64,000 nucleotides of DNA from Seminavis robusta (taxonomy: Eukaryota; Bacillariophyta; Bacillariophyceae; Naviculales; Naviculaceae): the NCBI GenBank assembly GCA_903772945.1, contig CAICTM010000340.1:1-64000 (forward strand), written 5' to 3'. The notes beneath the pieces were generated by a model, which was not told where the DNA came from, did no database searches, and saw nothing but the letters and a program-made list of their open reading frames with translations. Both the position numbers and the translations under genes were made by a program. Position 1 is the first letter of the stretch, and every line of letters starts with the position of its first letter. Below are positions 1 to 10,250 of this stretch, piece by piece.

Positions 1-2276
1 GAAAGAGAGAGATGTTCTGTTCGCCCTTGATGTACCGTAGTTCAGGGCGTATTCTTCCAGAATAAGGCGCCATCGCATTACGCGATCGGTATTGAAGTTC
101 TTGATGTAAGATTCTTGTGGTCCGTATGTACAACGATCTTCTGTCCTAGAAGAATGTTACGAAACTCTTTCAGAGTTTCTACGATACTGAGAAGTTCCTT
201 CTCGGTAACTGCGTAACGTGTCTGAGCAGGGTTGAGCTTCCTGCTGTAGAACGCGATGGTTTTTCCCTTCTGGGAAATTACCGCACCTAGTTGAGTATCA
301 CTCGCATCGTGTGGATAACGAATGTATCGTTGAAGTCAGGGTAGGCGAGCAAGTTTTCTTTGCTGATAATCTTCTTCATCTGGCTAAAGGCCTTGTCGTG
401 TTCGCTTCCCATTTCCACTTCGTTGTTTTGGAAGTCACGAAGCGAGTGGGCCAGTACATGTGATCGTCTAATCCACATGTTTCGTTAGTAGTTCACTAGT
501 CCAATGAATCTACGGAGTTCCTTCCTGTTGGTAGGAGGAGCGATGTTCTTAATCGCGTCTATTTTTTTGGTTATAGGTTGGATCCTTCTCGAGTGATCCA
601 GTAACCTAGGTATCAAGTTCTCCTCTTGCGAAGAAGGACTTGGTAGCATTGATCTTGAGTCCGGCTTTCGAAGCCTTCGGAAACTTCATCAACTTTTCAC
701 GTGATCTGCTAGATCGCCGTTGGTTAGATGAGTAGATCATCAATTATGACACGGACGTATTCTAGGTCGTGCATAGTGTTCCCATCTTCTCTTGGAAGAT
801 GTCGGACTATTACATAGGCCCATTGGCAACCTCTGGTACTCGTACTTTCCCCACGGGAGTACGATGGTACAGAGTTGTTTCGAGTGAGGTGACAGCTCGA
901 TGTGATAGTATCCCATGTTCAGGTCTAGACTAGTAGCATACTTGAATCCGTCTAGATTCAAGAGCATGTCCTGTATTTTTGGGATAGGATACGGCTTCCG
1001 CTTAATCCTTTTGTTCAGTTCCGGCAAATCAGAGATGAATCGTACAGATCCGTCTTTTTTGGGAATGATGAAAGTTGTGGCCGCCCCACTGGAACGTTTT
1101 ACCTTCTTAGTACTCCTCCTCGCAGAACGTTCAACCTCCATCTTAAGAGTGTTGTGTGGACCGTGGAATAGGGTAAGCCCTTGCGTGATAGGGTTTAGCA
1201 TAAGGGAGAAGTTCTACTTCGTAGTCGTCCATCGCACTTTCCCAAAGTACATCGAATAGGTCGAGTACTTTGTCAGTAAGGAATGAAGCTGTTCCTTCTC
1301 TTCCGTGTTTAACTGATCTTGACTTTGGCAAACCTGCCTTAAGTCAGCTTGTTCGTATTTCGCATCAAGAATCTTTTTGAGACGATCTGCACTGTATCAA
1401 CAGCGTAGGATCAGAATGAAAAAAGTTTTCTTCTTCATTGGTGTCGCTATCTTTCATAGGAATAGATGGCCGTCCCATTCCACTGACATGGTAGTGAAAT
1501 CGAACTTGAAACCTAAGTCCGAGAGAATATCTCGACCTATGATCATGTCATACGCCCCCAAGCTCTTGGTGACGTGTAAGTCCCACTCGATAATTCTATC
1601 TTCGTGGAATCAGGAATCATGAATGCACCCTTTGCACTTCGTGCTGGTGTTTAATTCTCCTGCAGGGGTAGTCCACATCGTTTGGACGCCCCCAAGATCC
1701 TTCATGCGTAATTTCTTAGCATGAGGTTGAGCAATCAAGGTTCCGGATGCTCCTGTATCCAGCAAGCAACGGAGTGTAACGGGTTTTGGTTTCCCTTTTT
1801 CTCGCTTGTTAAATCTAACATAAACGATGGGTTTGAGGTCTCTTGTCTTGCGACGTTTACGAGGTGGTTGGCCACGGACGAGGTTAACGATGCTAAATAG
1901 ATCTCAGAGTCTAGTTGAGCAGCTTCTAGGCAATCATCTAATTTGCCGTAGAGTTCATCAGTTGCAAAAAATTTTGTTTACTAGTTAGTGAGATATCTCA
2001 TCACTTTGGTATGAGAAATCGGAACAGGGTTCCGTTGAGTCATCACCTGGCCTAATCTCAGAAGAGATTTCTCCATCAAGTGATTAATTGATAGAGGAGT
2101 TGTCCTCATTGTCAGAGTTTTTGATTTGCGCTTGGCAACATGGTGCGAGTCTGCAAGTGTGGCACGAGTGTGTCGATCTCGTGTTCTTCGTCATTGTCGA
2201 CGAGAGGAAGAATGGGTTTGTCACGCAACTGTTTCTCGAAGTTGCGGAACGCATGCTTTCCTTGAGCCATCTTCAT
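1..2276 (-). mobile_element. Degenerate Ty3/gypsy-type LTR retrotransposon (gag-PR-RT-RNase H), cut by window edge
   Basis: On the minus strand, domains occur in Ty3/gypsy order. A possible gag start is at 2276. An aspartic-protease-like region lies near 1830-1500, with a readable 'LLDTGASGTLI' core. A reverse transcriptase segment covers 1201-740, with 'KKDGSVRF', 'SLDLNMGYYHIEL' and 'LPMGLCNSP' motifs. The connection and RNase H region runs from 480 to 1, with '[19 protein letters not shown]' and 'HTDHKNLT'. The frame is broken many times, for example between RT and RNase H and inside RNase H, and no domain is complete, so the copy is inactive. Integrase would lie beyond base 1. An LTR could lie in 2300-2700, but no second LTR is in the window to confirm it. 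Family placement is from motif recognition; decay is seen directly. Confidence 0.88.
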
Positions 2277-3042
2277 GGTAAGGAATAGGTTGAGGGTAAG
2301 CTGAAAGCTATTGTGTTTGTTAACAAAATGCACTACGCTAAAAGCTAGTGTAAAGATCTTTCGAGTGTTTTGAGTTGAGAGAATGAAAGTTATGAGAGAG
2401 ATTAGAAAGCTATGAAAACTAATCAACGAGAGAGATCATATCAAGGGATCGTAGATCTGGCTTCCCGGGGGAGACTATAAAGTGTGATAGAGTAGGTTGT
2501 GGTAGTAATCCTACGTCTCTCCACGATCCCAAACGGAACGGGAAGTTTGAAGTTTTCTAGCCTGGATCTAGTAGCGTGGAAGTACTCCACGCTGGCTAAA
2601 TATCTAGAGCGATGTTTCATCATCAACCTAGTATGACTAGCGCGGTCATTGAGAACCCTGTCTCAAATGACTATTCACGAGAGACTCGGTCATGAGTCGA
2701 ACTCAAACCCTATCTAGGATCGAGTCGCGAATAAGGCTATGAGCCGTGTATTGCACGTTGTTCCAGCACACATCGAGATCTAAGGGCTTCTTGCAGCCGA
2801 ATCGAAACAATTGACATCCCTTCCGGATGGTCGCCAAAGTCAACAGGTGGAGGAAATATCCCACTAGAACCAGCGATGAACCTGTCGGCAGTACTATTAG
2901 CAACAGCTCTTGTACTGTCAACAGGTCGATCGCTGACCCTGGCAGCGATTCCAGCACACCTTTAGCAGCAGATGTCGATCGATCCTGATGTTGTTGTTCT
3001 CGGGATAGCACCGTGTAAAAGATAGCGTTTTATTGACAGCTT
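2277..3042. other. Probable leader/LTR side of the retroelement; no supported gene
   Basis: Upstream, in the minus sense, of the retroelement gag start. No long ATG-initiated reading frame with family resemblance was seen. The stretch up to about 2700 is a candidate 5' LTR and leader. Boundaries are not assignable because the partner LTR is outside the window. Confidence 0.3.
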
Positions 3043-3107
3043 TTGGCTGGCTTACATCCTGGGTTCGACCACCTTACAAAAGATAATTTTTTTCACAATC
3101 TCAACCG

Positions 3108-3722
3108 TTGCGGGGTAAGAAACAACCAGCAACAAGCAACCATGGCATCTTCTTCAACATGGCAAACTTCGTCCTCCAGTACGCATTCGTCGCAAGACAT
3201 CTCGGACAGCAGGGTCTCAGTCGGTACCAGCAATTTTGCTGGCGCGCAGACAATGTTGCGGCCGGACCTGTTGTCTTCCATGCAGCTGTCACAGTCTTTG
3301 CAAATACAGTTGAAGCAATGTTTGGAGTTGGGATATTCCAACATCTCCACTACGAACAACATTTCAACTTTATCGCCCTCCGGTGAGGAAAGCTACGCTC
3401 CTTTGTACACGAAGAGAACACGCAGTTTGTCATAACGGACAAGCATAAACTGGTTCTTGATATCTTGAAGAAAAGCAAGCGTTGGTATGCAGATCTGCAG
3501 AACACTCTCACAGAGGCCGAATGCTGTGAGTGCTTTAGCCGTGCTGGACTCTACATGAACGAGGAGACCTTTCCCGAAACCACCGTAAACGAGAAGCCCC
3601 CCCCGCCAAGAAAGGATGGGAACATTTGCGCGACAAACAGACTCAGTGAGGAATATCCACAGGAAATGTTGGAGCTATTCAAATGGGCCATAGCTCAGGG
3701 AAAGCCCATGGGCGAGTTCTGA
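3108..3722 (+). pseudogene. Broken ORF of unknown function, interrupted by one in-frame TGA
   Basis: One frame is open from about 3108 to 3722 except for a single TGA at 3384-3386. The upstream part has an ATG at 3159 ('MANFVLQYAF...') and the downstream part is hydrophilic, with 'KHKLVLDILKK' and 'RWYADLQNTLTEAE'. A competing, Ser/Thr-rich frame is open from 3043 to 3435 and overlaps the downstream part, so a -1 frameshift is an alternative explanation. I do not recognise the protein. It may be a decayed gene, two exons without visible junctions, or a stop introduced by a sequence error. The placement between a dead retroelement and a minisatellite favours decay. Confidence 0.3.
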
Positions 3723-3796
3723 AATACTGAATGTTGTGTGTTCTGGGTTTCTGGCAGCCAGACACAAACCAGGTGCTTTAATATACATGTACCACC

Positions 3797-3858
3797 GGGC
3801 AGACCCCGGTGATTTCTGACCCTGTTATATATACAGGGCAGATCCCGGTGATCTCTGA
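3797..3858. repeat. 23-bp direct repeat pair around a small palindrome
   Basis: The sequence GGGCAGACCCCGGTGATTTC (continuing TGA) at 3797-3819 recurs at 3836-3858 with two differences. The spacing is 39 bp. Between the copies lies CCCTGT-(A/T)n-ACAGGG, an imperfect palindrome. The rest of 3723-4011 shows nothing recognisable. Confidence 0.7.
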
Positions 3859-4011
3859 GGCCATCTTTTGTGGTGGTGGGCTTTGGTTAGTTATCCTTAG
3901 GGTTAGTGTTTCTCTAATGGACTTCAGCCCCCCACGTGGGACCCCATTTTCCGAATTCCTCACACTTTCTCATAATCATAGAAACGGATCCCAATAGTTT
4001 CCTCACATTGC

Positions 4012-4430
4012 CCACATCTAAACTCCCTTAAGCTACCAAGCCACTTCCTCAGACGGAAAAATCCAATGACTCGCATTGCACATCTCTAAACTCCCTAAGC
4101 TACCAAGCCACTTCCTCAGACGGAAAAATCCAATGACTCGCGTTGTATATATCTACTCCCTTAAGCTACCACCCACTTCCTCAGACGGAAAAATCCAATG
4201 ACTCGTGTTGCACACATCTAAACTCCCTTAAGCTACCAAGCCACTTCTTCAGATGGAAAAATCCAATGACTTGCGTTGCACATCTCTAAACTCCCTTAAG
4301 CTACCAAGCCACTTCCTCAGATGGGAAAATCTAATTGCTCGCATTGCACACCTCTAAACTCCCTTAAGCTCCCAAGCCGCTTTCTCAGACTCTCAGACGC
4401 AAAAATCTAATGACTTATGTTGCACATCTT
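4012..4430. repeat. Minisatellite, about six copies of a ~66-bp unit
   Basis: Tandem copies share the blocks CTCCCTTAAGCTACCAAGCC, ACTTCCTCAGACGGAAAAAT and CCAATGACTCGCRTTGCACA. Unit length is 62-70 bp and divergence rises toward the right end, where the last copy carries a local duplication of CTCAGA. No coding frame is maintained through the units, so this looks like a noncoding satellite. Confidence 0.9.
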
Positions 4431-4514
4431 TCAATTCAGCTCGCCCCGTATATCTATTACACCTCTGGTGTCCTTTTTATAGCATGACAACGAGGCAACC
4501 GTGCGCAGTGAGAC

Positions 4515-4893
4515 AGGCTTGGTCTTATCCAAATTTGGCACCTTCGCCACTTCAACCTTCGAACTTTCTAGAAGCCTGATGTCACTCTTGCGTAGATTCA
4601 CTCAGTCATTTACATCCAACCCTTTTGGAATCATGTTAGATTTGAACTCAAAACGTTGACGCAGTCAACGGCTGGATTCACTCTAATTACCAACTTGTGA
4701 GTATCGTATGACTACCGCGCATTTAACAGATGTCAACTCCGACCAACCGAAGCTTTACCTTCGCGGCCTAGAAATGCTAGCTTTTTTAAAGTCGCGAAGG
4801 TAAAGTTTCGCCGTTCAGTCGTGCTTGATGTCGTAGCTGACGTAACGGCAAAGGTGGCGAAGGTGCGAAACTCATGTTTTTAAGACCAAGCCT
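4515..4893. mobile_element. Short TIR element E (379 bp, MITE-like)
   Basis: The left end AGGCTTGGTCTTA (4515-4527) is repeated inverted at 4881-4893. A second matched block GCACCTTCGCCAC (4538-4550) is inverted at 4854-4866, so the inverted arms span about 36-40 bp with a short mismatched section. Inside is a further inverted pair at 4748-4765 and 4793-4810 (CGAAGCTTTACCTTCGCG, one mismatch). No transposase ORF is present. Target-site duplication was not evident. Confidence 0.75.
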
Positions 4894-4906
4894 CGCGTTG
4901 TTCATT

Positions 4907-5733
4907 AGAATGGTAGACGAGGAGGGTGCTCTTTGTTGGTGCGGTCCTTCGACATTTTGATTGGAAAAGTTTTCGAGTACCGTGTGAGTACCGGTATGAT
5001 GTCCTATGTTCTTCAGACATTAATATGCACGAAAATGTCTTGGAACCTTCTAGAACATCAACGAGGAACAACTGATGTGCTTCGTTTTGGCTCATTACCT
5101 ATCTTCCTTGAACCACAAAGGCATGCAGCGAAGCACCTCTGTTGCTCAACGCACCTCTTGAGTCAGAAAGTGGGACATGATCATGTCGTGGAAGAAGAAG
5201 CGTCTTGGGTTTGTCATAGAGTCACTCACACGGTACTCACAGGAGCGTTCCTCAATCGTGCATGAAATCGACCCAAAATTGGGTCGGATTTAAGGTCGGA
5301 TTCCCTTTAGGGTCGGGTTTCGAAACCGACCCTAAAAATAGGGGCGGTTTCTGAAAAACCGTCCCTAATTTAGGGTCGGGTTTCGATTTAGGGTCGGGTT
5401 TGAAAAACGTCCCTAAATGGAAACGGGACTGAGTGGTAAATACATTGAAAACGCACCAATATTAGGGTTGGGTTTCGAAACCGACCCTAAAAATAGGGAC
5501 GGTTTCTGAAAAACCGTCCCTAATTTAGGGTCGGTTTCGATTTAGGGTCGGGTTTGAAAAACGTCCCTATATTTAGGGACGGATTCCCCCAAACCGACCC
5601 TAAATTAGGGTCGGATTTAAAGTCATGCACGATTGAGGAACGATCCAGGGCGGAAACTAAGTCCAAAAAGCTTTTCCAAGGAAAATGTCGAAGGACTGCA
5701 CCAAGGAAGAGCACCCTCCTCGTCTACCATTCT
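4907..5733. mobile_element. TIR element F, ~67-bp inverted arms, interrupted by element C
   Basis: The left arm 4907-4973 is matched by the reverse complement of 5667-5733 at roughly 62 of 67 positions. The first 27 bases are identical, beginning AGAATGGTAGACGAGGAGGG. The trinucleotide ATT borders both arms on the outside and could be a target duplication. Element C (5246-5642) lies inside, close to the right arm. Without C the element would be about 430 bp. No transposase is encoded. Confidence 0.75.
5246..5642. mobile_element. TIR element C with a core of GGGTCGG palindromes, nested in F
   Basis: Perfect terminal inverted repeats CGTTCCTCAATCGTGCATGA at 5246-5265 and 5623-5642. The core contains two near-identical direct blocks, at about 5312-5420 and 5463-5575. 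Each is built from self-complementary strings such as GGGTCGGGTTTCGAAACCGA and GGGACGGTTTCTGAAAAACC. Transcripts or single strands would fold strongly. There is no coding capacity. Confidence 0.85.
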
Positions 5734-6066
5734 ATTTGGACGGATGAGGCTTCTTCCTCCAGAACGCTGCAGAGCTGTTAAATGCATGCTACCGGTAGCT
5801 ACGGTAGCGGAGTTTAACTCTATGCATATCTTTACCTCGACTCAACTGACCCTCGAGCTCAAAAGCTGCATGCGTCATGTGTCGATGGTTCTTTTGCCGG
5901 TTGTGTGATTTATGACCAGGGTCACATCAAATTTGCGAAACTCATGGTTGCTCATCACAAGCTCACAAAACAGAAAGCAACACAAAGCAAACGCAAAAGC
6001 AATAACAAACGCGAAAGCAAAGCAAAAGTAAAACCAAGAACGACGAACAAACAATCAACACACAAC
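5734..6066. other. Intergenic and probable 5' leader of the SAM-domain gene
   Basis: Contains a palindromic CTACCGGTAG near 5790 and an A/C-rich stretch (CAACACAAAGCAAACGC-like) immediately before the ATG at 6067, typical of an untranslated leader. No gene was seen. Confidence 0.4.
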
Positions 6067-7065
6067 ATGACACAAATTGAAAAATTCAACATCTCTGAAG
6101 TCTCTAGCTGGCTCATTCAAAATGGTTTTGGTAGCCATGTGGATGTCTTTAGAAGCTGTGAAGTGGACGGGGCATTCTTGGTGGAAATGACTCCCGAAGA
6201 TCTAATCGATGATCTTGCCCTCACTCCCATGGATGCCACCAATCTCTTGAATGCCATTCAGAGAGAAAAGGCAGGCTGTGTGCCTACTGCAACTGCTTAT
6301 GCTGTAAACGCGTATGTTCCTTCTGCAGCTGCCACAGGGTCCTCCTACAGTCCTGCACCCTCCTACAGTCCTACACCCAACAGATCCTACAGTCCTTCTC
6401 CTGCCGCCAACACTCCTTCCAGTTTTTCACCTCCAGATCCTCGTATCCAAATGCTTGAAACAGAAAACTATTCTCTCAAGCAACACAATGCTGCCTTAGA
6501 GGCAGACAACATGCGCCTTCAGGGAGAGCTACAGAATTTGAAGACCATGTATGATCAACTAGTGCAGCAGCAGCAGCAGCAACAACAACAGCAAGCCATT
6601 GTCCCTGCTCAAGCACAACCTGCTTATGTGCAGCCTCCAGCTTATACACCCACGCCACCCCCTCAACCAACATATACACCTACGCCACCCCCTCAGCCAA
6701 CATATGCACCTGCTCAACCAACCTACACACCCACTCCACCACCCCAACAAACTTATCCAACTCAGACCTACTACCAGCCTGTACCACAGCAACAGCAAGT
6801 AGATTACAGCCAGCAGCAAGCACCACAACAGGCATATGCTACACAACCTGCCACAACTACAGCAGCAGATCCCAGTAAGAGCGATGGCATGAAGAAAACT
6901 GGCTTTAATGTGGTTAAAGGTGCTGGTGTTGGAGCACTAGGAGGAGCCACTATGGGTGCTATTGCTGGAGCTATTCTTCCCAACATGGATGCCGGTGATG
7001 GTGCCAAAGCAGGTGCTGCCATGGGAGCATTGGGAGGTGGTGTCAGCGGATTCATGAAGAAATAA
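6067..7065 (+). CDS. SAM-domain protein with coiled coil, Pro/Gln-rich linker and C-terminal glycine zipper
   Basis: 332 residues, no intron. The ATG at 6067 is chosen because the SAM fold begins at once ('ISEVSSWLIQNGFGSHVDVF', residues about 9-28) and the upstream in-frame sequence is low-complexity Lys/Asn without an ATG. Residues 1-65 form the SAM domain. About 80-120 is Ser/Pro/Tyr-rich with repeated 'SYSP' units. About 124-175 is a heptad coiled coil ending in a polyglutamine run. About 180-265 is a Pro/Gln/Tyr-rich tract with 'YTPTPPPQPT' repeats. About 276-330 is a Gly/Ala zipper ('GAGVGALGGATMGAIAGAI'). SAM domains and coiled coils self-associate, and glycine zippers insert in or remodel membranes. 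The combination suggests an oligomerising scaffold, but this is inference and I know of no named family. Confidence 0.8.
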   Translation: MTQIEKFNISEVSSWLIQNGFGSHVDVFRSCEVDGAFLVEMTPEDLIDDLALTPMDATNLLNAIQREKAGCVPTATAYAVNAYVPSAAATGSSYSPAPSYSPTPNRSYSPSPAANTPSSFSPPDPRIQMLETENYSLKQHNAALEADNMRLQGELQNLKTMYDQLVQQQQQQQQQQAIVPAQAQPAYVQPPAYTPTPPPQPTYTPTPPPQPTYAPAQPTYTPTPPPQQTYPTQTYYQPVPQQQQVDYSQQQAPQQAYATQPATTTAADPSKSDGMKKTGFNVVKGAGVGALGGATMGAIAGAILPNMDAGDGAKAGAAMGALGGGVSGFMKK

Positions 7066-7213
7066 ATAATGAAGAAGATGACTGCTTTTGTCAAAACTAG
7101 ATCTATACTAAGGACTGAATACCACGTCAATGTTACGCTTTGTCACTGATGAATTCTAGCTACTTCCTGTGGTTGACCACCATTACAGGAGCTGCCCAGC
7201 TAGCTAGAGCTGA

Positions 7214-9608
7214 TTATGCTACAGTTGATGCTGGACCCAACAACAGGGCTTGTGGATTCGGAAGTTCAATCTCTTCGTGGCCCTCGAAACATGTTTCGTA
7301 AATGTTGCCTCTGTATTGATAACGAACCAGGAGATCGTAAGGATAATCCAATCCTTTGGTATTGCTGGTCTCTGACACTCTCCTCCTGCCTGCTGGATCC
7401 AATGTGTTCACAACAGTTGCGACCTGTTCGAAACAAACTTCAGAAACATGGCTGATCAAAGACACAGCTAGGGAGTAGAACGTGGAGTCGCTACCGCTTT
7501 CTCCCAAAGTTCTATCCACCCCACCAACGCCGTAGAAGTTTTGAGTTGACGATGTTTGGGACGCCAAGCATGGAAGTGATACTTTCCCGTCCTTGACCCA
7601 AAACTGCAGAACTTGAGTCAAATCTTTCGCATCCTTTGATGGCGTCGGTTTGCCTTGGGCTGCCTCCATTCCATCCACGACAGGTGATGGTGTAACAGCG
7701 CTTGTGACCAACTTTGCGGATTGAATCACCAGTCCTTCACTGCCGCGCTTTTTTTCGGCAATTCTGGTCATGAGCAATCGGAATCCTTCTTCACTAGGGC
7801 TGTGGTCCAGAACATGCTTCCTGTTTGGTTCGCTGAATGTGGCATCTCTTGATTTTGCATTGAAACTTTTCCTCTTGTCGCGCTGCTGTTGTGGAGCCCA
7901 ATCGTCCATGATTGTTTCTGCTACCTTTGAAACAATGCAGCATGCCAGTAATGTTCCCAATGCGTTGTGCCATGCATCCGAGGGAGTTGTTTCCAATCCC
8001 ATGGCCACAGCCATCCAACTAGCATTCTTTGACAGCGACAAAGAGATGGGCATTTTAAAGGTCCAATCCATTTCTTCCCACTCCCAAAGCCAAGTCCAAC
8101 CAGAATACAAGTCATGCTTGATCCCAGTGCGTATTGTGGTAGTATCATTGTCCTCAAAGGATCCCCACAAATCGGCCGACAGCAGAACTTTGATCTTTGA
8201 GAAATCTTCCATAAAGTTCCAAGACCAAGATGCGTTGAGGGATGCCCACGGTTTCCCAAATTCTTCGCACTTGAGCGAAGCAAAGAGCGGAAATGGGTGG
8301 TACCCTGCTCGAACCGATAATACTGGTGTAGAGCAAGTCCACGTTGATGGGGACCAGAAAGACGTAGTTGTTGTTTCATTGCTGTTGTGTTGCTCTTGTG
8401 TTTGTTGCTGTTGCCGTTGAGGCGGAACAACCGTCGTAAGCGTCAGAAATCCATACAATATTTGACCGCTGAATGCTTTCATGCCTCCGGCACAAGAGGC
8501 ACTTATGCTAGGGAGAGACATTGGGGTCGTCGCTGCACTGCTATTGCTATTGTTGTTATTGTTGTTTCCAATTATCAATCGGCGATGTGTGACAGCAAAG
8601 TATTCCCATGCACCACGGGAAACGTTGGATCCGCGAATCCCAAAGTTTGCGTAGGTCCCACCCAGAAACTCATGAGTGCTGGAGAGTTGTAGCTTGACGG
8701 GTCGGGTGTGGATGTTGGGGACCTTGGTAACAGGTGTACTAACCTCCCAGTCAATGGATGTTTTGGAAGACGGCATGGGTTTGTAATTGCCTTCTACCGA
8801 AACTTCCGCCCTGCTCTTCCCGGAAGCCGTCCAGGTAGTTTTTGCTCCGAGCGTTGTTGAGTAAACACGGCCCTGGGGTGGCTGGGCACCATTTGGTTGT
8901 CGTGGTTTTTGATTTGTGGTTTTGACAGAAAACTCTATCCGAGCTTCCTCCATCTCCAAGTAAGGAAGGCTTCCTTCTCCTTCTGCCACCACGGCGGCTC
9001 GACTGTGATATTCACATGGGAACTCAAGGGTGGTTTCCACGGAAAATATGGAATCTTGCAGTCGTTCCTTGATAACTTTTAATTGTTGTTTGTATCGTTC
9101 CATGGCTTGCTTCATGAGTTGGATGGCAAGCTGCATTTGTACATCACTGCTGCTTTTTTGCAGAAGACCTTGGAGCTTGCTGTAAAGATTCAAATCCAAG
9201 GCCAGCGTGTTTTGTTGGGTAGATTGTCGCCCATCTTTTACTTGTTGGCATGTGGCCAGGTATCGAACACCCTCGTGCCCATAATGGTCATATGCAAAGC
9301 GATAGACTGGATCACCCAGAATTTCATCTGCGAGAATTGTACGGTAGGAAGAACAAGTGGATGAGACGAATAATCAGAAATGTGACTGGATATTGATTCC
9401 CAACTAACTCACATGCTGTCTTGACGGCCACAAAGGTTTCTTGCGCCTCTTCTGATTCGGCTGCATTATGGGCTCTTAGTCGATCCGGATGGAATGTCTT
9501 GCTCAAGGTTTTGTAGGCTTTTTGGATCTCATCTTGGGAAGCCGAATTTGCAATGTTGAGCAGGGAGTACCAATCCGGTGAATCCTCCAGGCCCTCCAGA
9601 TGCTGCAT
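7214..9608 (-). CDS. DNAJC11: DNAJC11-like J-domain protein (mitochondrial cristae/import-associated type)
   Basis: Two exons: 9608-9413 and 9327-7214, joined across an 85-nt GT-AG intron (9412-9328). Splicing restores the J-domain helix IV ('VKTAYEILGDP') and gives 769 residues. The J domain spans residues about 12-82 with HPD at 40-42. The rest is a beta-rich region with a C-terminal segment resembling the DUF3395 region of DNAJC11 ('LLVRYQYRGNIYE' near the end). Length exceeds the animal protein because of Asn/Ser and Gln insertions. In animals DNAJC11 belongs to the MICOS-SAM bridging assembly at mitochondrial membranes; a like role here is inferred from domain order. The start at 9608 is the first ATG in frame. 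Head-to-head with the sigma-factor gene. Confidence 0.82.
9328..9412 (-). other. Intron of the DNAJC11-like gene
   Basis: Donor GTGAGT and acceptor CGCAG. The J-domain reading is continuous only when these bases are removed, which fixes the junction between codon positions 1 and 2 of Tyr66. Confidence 0.85.
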
Positions 9609-10250
9609 CTTTCTTTCCTGTGGGCTCTCTTTCTTTTCTCTCTTCTTGACCAGCACAGGTGGGCCGCTGCTGTTACAACTGCTTGGATGAGACCCTCTGG
9701 TGGTGGGCTACAGTCGTACCGTACCGTACGGTAGCCAGAGCCTCGGGATTTTGATGGCAGCTTCGAGGGCATGTCAGAGTGGATCTTTTCAAAGCTATCA
9801 ACAACTACAAAAGGGTTTGAGCTTTCGGACGTGGATCAAAGAAATATACGTCATTTGCTTTGGATACCGGTTGAATGACGTGTTCTGAAGATCGGGGCTA
9901 TTGGTGCCTCCTTTTAGTGGCTAATGATCCACGTGGTTGAGAACTGCCATCGAACCTGAATGAATCAGCGGAATGGTATCGTCACATCTATCTGTGTGCC
10001 TTGGATTGCCACCAGATGAGATGATGATGGAAGAGTTTGGAAACTGTAGATCCCGCTCTGATTCAGACAAACACAACGCAACCGACTCAGGTCAGCCTTT
10101 CCGGAAGAGAGACTGAGCAGTACCAATTGCTGGCGGTTGCTGACATAGTCCAAAAACCACAATCCTTCGCCTGCACCCAAAGCTTCTCATAAAATCAGCA
10201 ATCGTCTGTTGCTCCACATCCACAACGATAACAACAACAAACGTTTCAAG
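9609..10250. promoter_or_regulatory. Divergent intergenic region, DNAJC11-like / sigma factor
   Basis: 642 bp between two head-to-head start codons. Contains the self-complementary run CGTACCGTACCGTACGG near 9716-9732, a motif type seen in several other intergenic regions here. No ORF with support. Confidence 0.4.

Noticed and set aside
2703-3011. Minus-strand frame upstream of the retroelement
   Set aside because: No ATG start and no family match; possibly part of an LTR or leader.
7770-8420. 216-codon plus-strand frame
   Set aside because: Antisense to the DNAJC11-like exon; composition is that of a reversed coding strand.
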